DNA from: Podospora bellae-mahoneyi
Lineage: Eukaryota; Ascomycota; Sordariomycetes; Sordariales; Podosporaceae
Length of the DNA: 64,000 nt
Assembly: GCF_035222275.1 (NCBI RefSeq)
Contig: NW_026946360.1
Location: 62,001 to 126,000 of the forward strand
Direction: 5' to 3'
A program made the translations under genes and the position numbers. A model generated the notes under the pieces. That model saw nothing but the letters and a program-made list of their open reading frames with translations. It had not been told where the DNA came from and searched no databases. This document shows, one piece after another, positions 1-9,632 of the stretch (position 1 is its first letter; every line of letters begins with the position of its first letter).

Positions 1-629
1 CACAGTTATGCTCGGGTTGTCGACAGCGAATTGAATGTGCTCCCTGCCGGTGTCCCTGGCGAGCTGCTCATTTTCGGATACCTTGTCTTCAAAGGATACT
101 ACAAGAACCAAGCGAAGACGGATCAAGCTTTGGTCCGTGATGCACAGGGTCGGGCTTGGTTGCGAACGGGCGATCTTGTGTCTATAAACGCAGCAGGTCG
201 GTGCACTATCAGGGGAAGAGTCAAGGATATGATTAAACGAGGTAGGCCTGGGTTACGCCATCAACTTCATGATGTAAATTTTACTGACAAAAAGACTACC
301 CAGGCGGAGAGAACATCTTCCCAGCAGATGTCGAGGCAGCTCTGGAGAAACATCCTGGTATTGCTGCGGCTGCTTGCATTGGCATTCCCGATGAGTACTG
401 GGGTGAAATTGTGGGCGTGTTTGTCAAGCGTGAGTCTGGAAGCAAACTTGGCGAAAGAGAGCTCAAGCTTTGGCTCCGAAACAAGGTTGCTCCTCATAAG
501 ATGCCAGAACGGTTCTTTTGGCTCGGAGATGGAGGTGGCATCCCGGACGAGTTGCCTTTCAATCACACAGGCAAGCTGATGAAAGGTGAACTGCGTGACA
601 TTGCCACGGCATTGGCAAAGGAAAAGTGA
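1..629 (+). CDS. Acyl-CoA ligase / AMP-binding enzyme, C-terminal part
   Basis: This is the 3' end of an ANL-superfamily adenylating enzyme that activates a carboxylic acid as acyl-AMP and normally passes it to CoA. The gene runs in from before the window. Two exons are seen, 1-241 and 304-629, joined through a 62-bp GT-AG intron so that RGGENIFP is restored. The first exon holds the A8-type region (GELLIFGY, KGYY, LRTGDLV, RGRVKDMI). The second holds the mobile C-terminal domain with HPGIAAAACIGIPDEYWGE and the near-terminal lysine in NHTGKLMK that is catalytic in this superfamily. It resembles fungal fatty-acyl-CoA or 4-coumarate-CoA ligase-like proteins. The substrate cannot be read because the N-terminal pocket is outside the window. 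The methyltransferase genes next to it fit a secondary-metabolite setting, which is inference. Confidence 0.85.
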
Positions 630-940
630 TGTCTTGGCGGTGTAGAGCTTGAAATAGAATATCAGTTATTTGATAAATACAGTTTGTTAATCCGATCATG
701 TAGACCCCATGAAGTTGTGGGAGTTTCGTTGCCGTTCTTAGAGATTTAAGCCCTCATACTCCCTAATGCCAATTTATACGTCTCGAACTGGCAGCTTCAT
801 AAGGTACCTAAGGTATGCGCCTAAACACCTAGCCCTACAAAACGCCAACTCGAGAACATACCCGACTGAGGAAACTCATCAGTTAAAATGTTTTGTTTGA
901 TCATGCAGCGAACACTTGACTTGTTATTGAGGCAGGTACG

Positions 941-1857
941 CTAAAGCCTTTTGGCGCTGAAGTATTGCTGTCTAACATCATTGCCCCCCTGCCAATTAAC
1001 CCCATTATCCCAGCCTTCGGACTTGTATGGCACAAGCGTCGAAGAAACATCCCACTTGCCATCTGGAGCCGTGTCCCACAATTGCTTGATTGTTTCAGAG
1101 CTGTGATGGTACAAATCCCACCCAAGCGCATTTCTGCGCAGCACGCCCCCCTTCTCTTCTGTAGCCATGTGTCTCCCAAACACCAAAGAGCCCGCCTTTG
1201 GTCTCAAAAGCTTGTTCAACTGTGCAACAATGGCGACCTGCTGCTCAAAGCTGAACAGATGCAAGAAGGATCCGAGGAAGATGATGTCGACTCTGCCACG
1301 ATACTCGGCCAGGAAATCCTCAGCAAAGACATCTCCGGTGCAAAAGTGGACCTTTAGCCGCTCCCGGTCACCGAAAAGCTCGTAGCCGAGGTCGATGAAT
1401 CGAGATTCTGTGTCGACACCGATGATGTTGTCCGATGGTGCTCCATCATGCACCAGTTTCCGGATGTCCTGACCAAAACAGCAACCGAGGTCAAGGAAGG
1501 TTTCTCCAGCGCGGACACGCTCCAAGACCTCGGGGTAGGCAGGGGATAAACAGGCAGGGAAGTCTAGGAATCGGAAGACGCCGATGCATGGATAAGGGAG
1601 ACTGGAAGAGTCAGCCAAACAATAGTTTCAGGGGGTGTATTTGATGCTTACATTTCCCACGCTTGGTCTCTGATGGTGTGGATGTGGTCAAGAATCTTTT
1701 CGTCGGGGATCTTGGAATATTCCCGAAAGATCTGAAGAGCAGTGTCGGGAACACGGTTGAGCGTTGCTTGATACCACGCGACATTTCGAGGCGCCTTCTT
1801 CATGCCATTTGTCCAGTCCACGGACTTGGGGTCAATAGCTGGGGCAACAGTTGTCAT
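941..1857 (-). CDS. Small SAM-dependent methyltransferase
   Basis: A 288-residue protein from two exons, 1857-1652 and 1601-941. A 50-bp intron rebuilds WEILPYPCIGVFRFLDF. Motif I is FLDLGCCFGQD, followed by an acidic residue at the end of the next strand (IIGVDTES), the usual ribose-contacting pattern of class I methyltransferases. The length and the N-terminal IPDEKILDHIHTIRDQAWE stretch resemble the fungal family that includes methyltransferases of meroterpenoid clusters (AusD/Trt5-like). That placement is from memory of the family, not from a search. The likely role is O- or C-methylation of a small molecule. It converges with the acyl-CoA ligase gene to its left and diverges from the second methyltransferase gene to its right. 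Confidence 0.85.
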
Positions 1858-2303
1858 TGTTACGGGCTGCTAGAAGGCTCGAGGATAGAAGTCAAAGTGT
1901 TGAAGGTGAGTATCAATAATTGCTCGATCGGCAACCCAAAAGATGGGTTTGATTCCATCCATAAGTAAAGTAAACACACGAGGGCAAAATAACATACATG
2001 CATGCAGTTATCTTCCTCCGGCGTTGGCATTGCCTGAATCGGCATTGAAGGATCACCGATTTCGGAGCAGCCTGCTCGTTGGTTGCCGGACATCAATGAA
2101 ACAGGTAGTAATATTCCGACAAAAGACGTAATTCCGCGATATTGGCAACATCATGAGTTTAGTGTACCAAATAAATGAACTGTTCGATCCAGATAAGCTG
2201 GTGATAGAAATGCGCGCAAGCTGATCTCGATCCTGTGATTCTCGCGGACGCAGCACAGCCACCTCCAGCACAGAACCCCATCACTTCGACGCAGCATTTC
2301 AAT

Positions 2304-3242
2304 ATGGCAACAGTCCTTGAGACAAACAAACCGGCTCCTGCTGAGGAGCCCGGCTTCTCAGTAAAGGAAGGCGCCAACTGGTCCGAATACCTCTCCTTCC
2401 GCCCCGTGTACCCACAGTCTTTCTTCGGCCGCATCTACGAATATCACTTTCAGAAGCCCCAGGCGGCTTCAACAACGGCCCAAGATGTTGGAGCCGGCTG
2501 CGGCATTGTCTCCTCAAACTTGGCCTCCCGTTTCAACAAAGTGATCGTCTCGGACCCCAACGATGGCTACACCACACTCGCTCGGAAACTTCTTGTCGAG
2601 CAGTCTGGGCTTCCAGCGTCCCAATTCACCTTTCTACAGGAGGGCGCAGAGAAAAGCTCTGTCCAGTCCGGGACAGTGGATTTGGTCACGGCCTGTGAGA
2701 TGATGCACTGGACAAACGTTGACGTGGCCGTCAAAGAATTCGGCAGAGTCCTCAAGGCTGGCGGCACCCTCGCCATCACTTACTACACCGTGCCCAGGAT
2801 CGTCGGCAACGAGCCAGCCCAGAAGATCTGGAGGCAGATTTGGCGGGCTTATGCCGAACGGGCCCAGGGAGAGCTGTACGATCATGCTTTCGGCATTGTC
2901 AACTCAGGGTTTCAGTGCATCGGACTCCCTGAGGCGGAATGGGAAAGTGTCAAGAGGGTGTACATCAACTCAGGAGGGAGCACCGTGCCTTTCCAGATTG
3001 ATGACAGGTTGGCTGAGAGTAGAGTCAGAGGCGATGAGGAGGCAATCTGGTTGGAAGGCGATAAAGACTGGTATGACGAGCAAGGTCTTGACTGGCTGAA
3101 GGGTTACCTCGCAACATGGGTGCCACGAATCCCAGAGGCTGATATCCAGGACCTTTGGGATGCTTTGGAGGCTGCATTGAATGGAAAGAAGGCGAGCCTG
3201 GAAACACCACTTGTGTTGATCTTCGCCACCAAGAAAGCATAG
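2304..3242 (+). CDS. SAM-dependent methyltransferase (Methyltransf_11/25-like)
   Basis: A 312-residue, single-exon class I methyltransferase. I chose the ATG that begins MATVLETN rather than an in-frame ATG 23 codons upstream, because the upstream extension is low-complexity and the family usually starts shortly before the WSEYLSFRPVYP motif. Motif I is QDVGAGCGIVS. The acidic strand-2 residue is in VIVSDPND, motif II is VDLVTACEMMHW, and a post-II stretch is VLKAGGTLAITYY. Proteins with this FRPxYP start and motif set are annotated as trans-aconitate or S-adenosylmethionine-dependent methyltransferases in many fungi. The substrate is not predictable. It diverges from the smaller methyltransferase gene across about 450 bp. 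Confidence 0.85.
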   Translation: MATVLETNKPAPAEEPGFSVKEGANWSEYLSFRPVYPQSFFGRIYEYHFQKPQAASTTAQDVGAGCGIVSSNLASRFNKVIVSDPNDGYTTLARKLLVEQSGLPASQFTFLQEGAEKSSVQSGTVDLVTACEMMHWTNVDVAVKEFGRVLKAGGTLAITYYTVPRIVGNEPAQKIWRQIWRAYAERAQGELYDHAFGIVNSGFQCIGLPEAEWESVKRVYINSGGSTVPFQIDDRLAESRVRGDEEAIWLEGDKDWYDEQGLDWLKGYLATWVPRIPEADIQDLWDALEAALNGKKASLETPLVLIFATKKA

Positions 3243-3778
3243 GTAGTCCATTAGTACACAGCCGGCCTTTCCATAGGTAATCAAGCCTACATTACGTAAA
3301 GATGCAGATTCCACACAAACCTGAAAACATTGACTCACTTTGCAAAATGATGTTAATCTACATCTCCCGGGTGCCCCACAATTCTTGGATGCTCGCAGAA
3401 AACCTGGCACGATCTCTCGAAACATTGCGTGATCTTTGCCCTCCGGCATAGAGTTACAAATCACATCGTTACAGCAGAAATCGCCGTAAATGTCAAATGT
3501 TTGACCATCTCAGTCGTCCTGGAACCAATCGAATACCGTCTTTTTTGCTTAAACAGGTAGGAATAAGCCGAGTTTCTCTCAGGCCTTGGGCATCGGTCAG
3601 CGTCACATCTGCAACCTCGGATTACCTAAACTAAAATAGGAAAGAAAGTATAACGGATATTCCCAGCGCTGCAGATGGTGATTATTAGGGATGCTTCAGC
3701 CTACAAAGCTTTTCAAAGTTGGCCAACGCACCTTGTATCCTTCGAACGCGAACCCGGAGTCAACCCCAAGCGTCCAAG

Positions 3779-4672
3779 ATGTCCCTCAAGCTCCTCAGTC
3801 ACCATTCCACAGCTCGTGAGATCAAGCAGCTTCCGGGCTATCCCCGGTTGAAGCCTGCTTACATCTTGAAGGTGAGTTCAACTCTGGCAACAATTCCCAT
3901 GGTCGTGAAAGCACACTAACCGGAGTTTGCAGATCAACATTGGCAACATTTTGAAGGTGGGAACCGTGGGTTCTGGCCAAAGCCTATCTCTCGTGGTTCG
4001 TATGAATATGACTCAGGTCCGGGAATCTTTTGGGTGCTGAGTCTTTGTGTTACATGTTAACAGGAAACCGGAACCGGCACCCTGACGACAGCTGAGGGCT
4101 ACGATTGTCCTGTCGACGGCGAGATTGTCTACGGCGCAGACTGGCTCTTGAACGAGCCAGACGGAGAGCATGCCATTCCCAACCTGAAGCTCCTCATCAA
4201 GTAAGGTCCAATCTTTCACTTATATTGGACGGAATTGTCTGCTTACAGTTGTTTGTAGAACCAAGGACGGTGCCGTAAGTTCCCAACCAGGAGTCATATC
4301 TGCAGCTGAAAGTAGAAGTGGCACTAAACAGCAGACGTAATAGATCCTGAGCTCTGAGTACACAGGCACAGGCGTCTTCAGCAAGCCGGTCCTCGACATG
4401 TGGGCTGGTGACGAAAACGCAAAGACATTCCCGTTTGGAATCTCTTGTAAGTGCTCTACTCAATCTCGATCACTGTGGTGACATGTAGACCTGCGTTTTA
4501 ACACCATGTTCAAGCAACATACCATACCTTCCAATCCGGTGACCCCAAATACAAGCACCTGCAGTACAAGACGTTTGTTGGAAATGGACGGTTTGTTGTG
4601 AACGACGACCGCTCCATCACTGTTGAGTCGCGGATCTCTGAGGTCATTCCTAGCAATGACTTGGATTGTTAG
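3779..4672 (+). CDS. DUF3237-family protein
   Basis: Six exons (3779-3871, 3933-4016, 4064-4200, 4259-4274, 4344-4446, 4515-4672) give 196 residues with every junction in frame. The protein carries the DUF3237 pattern: an N-terminal strand PAYILKINIGN, a central GTLTTAEGYDCPVDGEIV, then GADWLL, LLIKTKDGA, YTGTGVF and a C-terminal FVGNGRFVVNDDRSITVESRI. DUF3237 is a small beta-barrel fold found in bacteria and fungi. No general reaction is established for it, although members occur in catabolic and secondary-metabolic loci. No signal peptide or membrane segment is visible, so it is probably cytosolic. Exon 4 is only 16 nucleotides long, and gene predictors could easily miss it. Confidence 0.75.
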
Positions 4673-5210
4673 GCGGGCTGCTGTGTCGGAGAATGTCATG
4701 ATATTGACAGGCCTGAGGGAGAAAGGCAATTGCTAGTCTTATGGAGTTAGGCCTTGTCAACAGTGATATTTCAAGAACGATTGGCTGCACTCTGCATTTT
4801 CCTTGAGCAATGTTGCTATGCTGCCTACGGAATATCACCACCGATAGTCTTGGACTTGAATTCAACAGGCCAGAACGTACGGTGTCTGACCACCAGGCAT
4901 GTAGATACCTAGGCAACAAGGACCACGTGGATGAGAGCAAGTGGGGGGGTATATGCTCCGGATACACCATAGAATTTTATTAAGCAACCCTGGAGCCGGT
5001 ACTCATTGGACTATGCTGGGCTGTGATGGGCTCTGCTAGGCTCTGTTGACTTCTGGCTTTCTTTCTCCCCCGACTTACAAGGGCAGCACGCCTGGTTCAT
5101 ATAGACTTTTTTTTTGTTCTTCCAACAGTCCCGTTCACGGCTTCTTTGCTGCTCGCTCCGGCGGTGTGCGAAGGCAAGCATGGGCTTTGTGTTAAGGATC
5201 GCAAGGTGGC
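4673..5210. other. Intergenic, no gene seen
   Basis: This stretch holds the 3' flank of the DUF3237 gene and a run of sequence leading into a degraded HET locus. Open frames here are short and show no family motif. A T-tract lies near 5105-5115. I see no RNA gene. Confidence 0.5.
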
Positions 5211-5318
5211 ACTCGTTGGGTTTACAGAACCAACTGAGGTCCAACATACCGTTGGCAGTTGGTTTTGTACGCCACCTCCTACATATCATTGGCAGTTGGT
5301 CCTGTAGCCCCAACGAGT
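5211..5318. repeat. 108-bp inverted-repeat element (MITE-like)
   Basis: The arm at 5211-5236 (ACTCGTTGGG...ACCAACTG) is matched in reverse complement by 5293-5318 with about three differences, and encloses roughly 56 bp. A direct repeat of TTGGCAGTTGGT sits inside and overlaps the right arm. The unit has no coding capacity and lies just downstream of the HET fragment. I cannot see a clear target-site duplication, so the alternative is a simple foldback structure rather than a transposed element. Confidence 0.45.
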
Positions 5319-5365
5319 ATTCTAGGTATGTGTAATTCTATGTTACATAGTTCCTGCTTACGACA

Positions 5366-5482
5366 TTCCTCCTCATCGGGCCCCCATGTGTGTGAAAGAA
5401 TCGCATATGGCGGAATCTTGTCGCTGGGCAGGTCCTTCGTCGGGCGGATCTCGCCGGCATCATCACGTTCCAGGAGACGCAT
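5366..5482 (-). pseudogene. HET-domain N-terminal fragment
   Basis: About 39 codons read MRLLERDDAGE... and end in PPYAILSHTWGPDEEE, the start of the fungal heterokaryon-incompatibility (HET) domain. The next expected block (VTFxDL and the rest of the roughly 150-residue domain) does not follow in any frame, and a small inverted-repeat element lies just beyond. HET proteins trigger cell death on non-self recognition. This piece is far too short to work and is a truncated host-gene relic. Confidence 0.7.
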
Positions 5483-6232
5483 AGTTCGGGACCGCCGAGG
5501 CTCGGCCGGAAAGGTGAAAGGGCGGAGCGGTAGGTGCGATAGGTAGACGAGGATATTTGCGATCTGCGGGAATAAAACAATTAGAAACTGAAGTAAAGAG
5601 CGCGCCGCGATTGTCTAGTGTTAGAATTGATCTTATTGGGTAATTATAATATATAAGGAAGACCCTTTGTAATGTGTTTTAAGAACTATCGCGGGCTTCG
5701 ACCGATCGTGATGAGGGGCGCGCAAGGGTAGAGTAGAAGAATGCAAGCTGTTCAGAGATGCAGCTGCTGTTCGAGAGAGACAGGGGCCGGTTGACCACGG
5801 TATTGCGAGTCTCTGTGGGCTCGAAGCTTTGAAGTGATTGATGTTGCTATCGCAATCGGCTTTGGGCTTCCTCGACCTCTCATGTTGGGCGTTGATGGAT
5901 TGGCAGCCAGGCAGCGCACGCGAGAGCACGGGACGTCCCGGACAAATCAGAACTAATTATCTTGTGAAGGTAACTCGTTGAGACAGCACCTTGCCGTGCA
6001 CCGGTTTGGCTAGACCCTTTTACAACCCAGACTAACCTTCAGAGAATCACTCTCAGAGAGACTGGGCTCTGGAACCGCCACAGTCTTGCAAGTACTACGA
6101 GGTACTGTTACGCTTGAATTTATTTACAGATTTCAATAGTGCAAATTAAAATCCAAAGCTATCAAAACAAAAATATTAAACGCATTTCTAAACAGAGAGG
6201 TGCTTTGTATAGAGTACGGAAGGAGGATCTTG
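5483..6232. other. Intergenic relic sequence
   Basis: This is the upstream side of the HET fragment. It is moderately AT-rich, especially 6110-6200, with no supported gene. The open frames inside lack recognisable domains. Confidence 0.45.
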
Positions 6233-6644
6233 TGTGACGAACCCCTATCCGGAACCTCTGAAAGGGATATACAGTTAAAGGTAAACTCTAGATGAATGGT
6301 TCGGTGTAGCTAAACAGTGCACAACGGATGGTGGTCCTTAGTGTCACGACGCTGACACATGCGGGGCGCAGAACGCCACCCCGTCCAACCAGTGGGTAAG
6401 CCAATAAGAGGTTCACAATTATCACGGGTGTCACTCGTGAAAAGTGATAATCGGTCTATATATACGGAGAAACTAGATAGCTTGTAGATAGTTCCGCAGT
6501 ATGCAATCACAGCTTGTATTCACGGTATATGGTGTTTACATTGAGATATCTTGTTATGCACTGTTTAGCTGCACCGAACCAATTGTTAGAAGTAGCCTTC
6601 AACCGAGTATCCCTTTCAGAGGTTCTGTACAGGGGTTCGTCACA
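6233..6644. mobile_element. 412-bp element with ~105-bp inverted terminal repeats, family ITR-A
   Basis: It starts with TGTGACGAACCCCTATCC and ends with the reverse complement of the same end (AGGGGTTCGTCACA). The arms pair over about 105 bp. The core contains a TATA-like TCTATATATACGG followed by AACTAGATAG and the short match GTAGATAGTTCCG, shared with other copies in the window. It has no open frame of note, so it would be non-autonomous. Related ends occur at 35047-35250, 47516-47632, 57989-58095 and 59253-60398. Long inverted ends suggest a foldback or MITE-like DNA element. The TG...CA boundaries and internal TATA box also recall a solo LTR, so I leave the class open. It appears whole and moderately diverged from its relatives. 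Confidence 0.75.
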
Positions 6645-7089
6645 TAGATAGAGAGCTGTATACTTCATTCGAAGAGTTTGTCGGAGAGCCACCACTTTTA
6701 AGTATCCATCCCTGAGACCCCTATTTGATTTCATTTTCGATATTCGTCACCATTTCCACCAGACTCTTTCGACCCATTAGTCTATAACGTTAGATATCTT
6801 AACTTATACATAGTTTGCTGCTACTGAAAACGATAAGCTAATTTCAACGTCACAGTGACAGTTATTTTCAGATGATGATGAAAATACAACAACAGCAAAG
6901 AGGGTGGGGTGCCACTTGTTATTGCGACACCCCATAAGCGAGTTCGAAAACGGCAAACATTTCCCTCGACCGGAAAGAACATGTAGAGTTAGAGAGGTCG
7001 GATGTACACGGTAGATATAACGCCCAAGTCGTAATTCAGCTTTGCGCAAGTGGGTGTTGCGTCTATCCAATCTTGTCCTCGCACTCTTC
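6645..7089. other. Intergenic, 3' flank of the antiporter gene
   Basis: No gene is seen. The nearest feature on the right is the stop codon of the antiporter gene on the minus strand. Confidence 0.5.
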
Positions 7090-8691
7090 TTACACTCCGG
7101 TAAATGCTTGCCTCAACCCCTCGATCGCATTAGCGACAGTTCCGTTGATTAGTTTTAGTTGTTGTAGACTGTTGGATGATGCTACGTCGGGATTGGGATA
7201 GTACCAGCAGGCAATTGCTGTGATGGCATAGACGATCTGGTATGCATGTTAGACTCGCTGAAATTCATGCTAGCAACAGCCACTCACCACAAGAAGAGCA
7301 CCCTCGAGCCAGTTGGACTCCCCATCTCGCAGGAAGTTGCTTATTACTAGGATCGACAAGACAAGCAACCCGATCATGAATATCTCAAAGTTGAGATCCA
7401 TGGGCTTGCCCAAAGTCCATCCAACAATGACCACTAGTGGGCCATTGAAGAGCGCTGTCTGGATGGAGGGTCCAAGGCAGTGATACAGCGCAACATTGAT
7501 CACACCATCTGTCATTATTATCAGCACCGAACACCACGGACGCATGTCACCACACTTACCCCAAGCCTCGTCGATTGCAGTCAAATGCTCCGCTGCTTTT
7601 TCAACCAACGGCAACAAGATCAAACCCAAGAACTGATCCGGCACTCCGCTATGCACCACATGTTCAATCTCATCGACCAGGAATATCAGCAAAGCCGTGA
7701 CACACGCCAACGACAGAAGCAACGCTATCACCGCCTCGGTAGCAGTAAACTTCGGCTTCTCCATATCTGCCTCCCGATCGGCATCCCTGTGCTCATCCGC
7801 CTCGATCACCTCGTCAAAGATGCTGTGCTGACTGCTTGCGCAGTACCAGATGTACATGAAAAAGCTCAGAATCAACGCAACAGACGTCGCCCTGCTGATT
7901 TGAAGGACATCATCTTCCAACTTCCCCAATGTGAAATCATCACTATGCTCCAAAGGCACAACAACTTTCACCCCCTCCCCAATTACCACCTCCACCGTCT
8001 TCGCCTCCGACTTGAGCGCAGAGTAAAACGCGCTAGGGATCAAAAGCCCAAACGCAGCCACGAGCAACAACCCGCTTCCAACCTCTGACACAATCGCGTG
8101 GAACCTCTGGCTGACATGCCTTATCCCGCCGACGAAAAAGCAGACTCCCAAGCACAAGAGCAGGTTGGTGAGGATACTCCCCAAGATCGCCGCCTGGATG
8201 ATAGGTACCATGTTCCCCCCTTCCTCTTTCTCGTCATGGTTGATGATCAAGACCACAAACAGGATAATCTCCACGATCGAGCCGAATGTTGTCTCGATTA
8301 GAATCCCGGCAACCTTGGGCATCTTTCTCGCGAGCTCTTGTCCGGCAAAACCGAGGAGATTGGCAGAGGGGATCATGCCTATGTAGCTTAGGGCGAAGGT
8401 CCATAGTGGGTGGGAGTGGGAGAAGAAGATGCGGGAGATGAAGGCGGCGATGACGAAGGGGAAGAGGAGGTTGACGAAGCTGGAGATGGGGGACGAGCTG
8501 CGCCAGAGGACGAGGAAGAAGTGGGAAGGGTGGAAGCCTGTGCGGCCGGATTCACCTTCATGAGGGATGGGGAAGAGAGTTGGGGTGCGGTGGTGGTGGT
8601 TGTGATTGTGGCTGTGGTGGGGGATGAGGGGGGCGGTTTCATTGTTGGTGGCTTCGGCTGGGTTGATGCCGTTTATTCGGGGAGCTGCCAT
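7090..8691 (-). CDS. Vacuolar-type Ca2+/H+ antiporter (CAX family)
   Basis: Three exons (8691-7560, 7508-7288, 7236-7090) give 499 residues. The protein exchanges cytosolic Ca2+ for lumenal H+ and in fungi normally sits in the vacuolar membrane. There are about eleven hydrophobic segments. Both CAX signature repeats are present: GSIVEIILFVVLI after helix 3, and LVEKAAEHLTAIDEAWDG in the second half, each with the acidic residue that defines the c-1 and c-2 regions. An acidic loop (EADEHRDADREADMEKP) separates the two halves. The N-terminus carries a histidine-rich run (HHSHNHNHHH) that could bind metal. Intron 1 is 51 bp, a multiple of three without a stop, so its retention would go unnoticed in a naive reading. 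The function is secure, but I do not assign a VCX paralogue. Confidence 0.92.
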
Positions 8692-9632
8692 GATGAGGAC
8701 GTCAATTGGGTATGGCCGATAATCATCAGGCCGTTTTCATCGAGATATTTGGTGAGGTTGGGGATTCAGCTCGTCGCGCGGTGGATTTGATGTTTAGGGA
8801 GGGGTCTTGGCGCTGATTGGTTGTTTGTTTAAGGTTCCGGCAGGCAGGGTCACGAGACAGCTGATGACCACACTATCTTATTTTTGAGTCTGTCAAATTG
8901 ATGGTGGTGGACATTCCCGTCCGAAACATGACCCGTACGCAATGTTGCTCCGAAAATTCGATCCATCATCCGACCCTCGGAGGATACTGTCGCGGCCCAG
9001 TTCCGATCCCTCCGGAGGGCCCCCGCGGCCGTTTGTTGACCATGACACCGTTGCTAGGTACCTTGCCTTAGTGATACAACTCCGAGCAAGCAGTTACGCG
9101 TTGCTCAGATTTACCGCGACGATTTGAAATTTTAGGTTCGACAGCTTCCAATTCTTGTGCTTTCTAGGTCTACTGGTCTGGAGGGCCTTTGAGCGGCCTG
9201 ATTTTAGCCTACCTAGCCTTACGTGGGTTACCAAACACCTTGCTCGCAGAATCTCCAGATCGACCGGACAGTCCCGCTGATACTCGGGTCTATCTTGGTT
9301 GCCATGGCCGACCCGTCTTTCGAGGTTGTCTGGGCCTATCCGGATGCCCTCAAAGGCTGTTCAGACTAACGTCGAAGTTTCATGGCTAAGGTTCGGGTGA
9401 GAGTGCATAGTCCAGTCGATTTAAAGGGCATGTGTCCCCGTCCCTTGATGCTTCTTTCTTTCTTCAGCATCCGCTCATCCATCTAACGAACATCCGCTTT
9501 TTACTAACAGGCTTGCAGGCAAGTCTTTTGCTCTTCTGTTCTCTCTTTCGGGCTTCTGGAAAGCTCATTCTCAAACTGCACTCTTTCACATTTGACTTCT
9601 GGCAAGTCGACACACAACTGAGTATAATCAAG
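8692..9632. promoter_or_regulatory. Divergent intergenic region
   Basis: About 940 bp separate the start codons of the antiporter gene (minus) and the secreted acidic protein gene (plus), so both promoters lie here. A pyrimidine-rich run (CTTCTTTCTTTCTTC, near 9450-9465) precedes the plus-strand gene, as is usual before fungal start sites. No operator was recognised. Confidence 0.5.

Noticed and set aside
8388-8790. Long open frames on both strands inside the antiporter gene (for example 8410-8790 plus)
   Set aside because: They are low-complexity shadows of the His-rich N-terminal coding region; the antiporter frame is clearly the real one.
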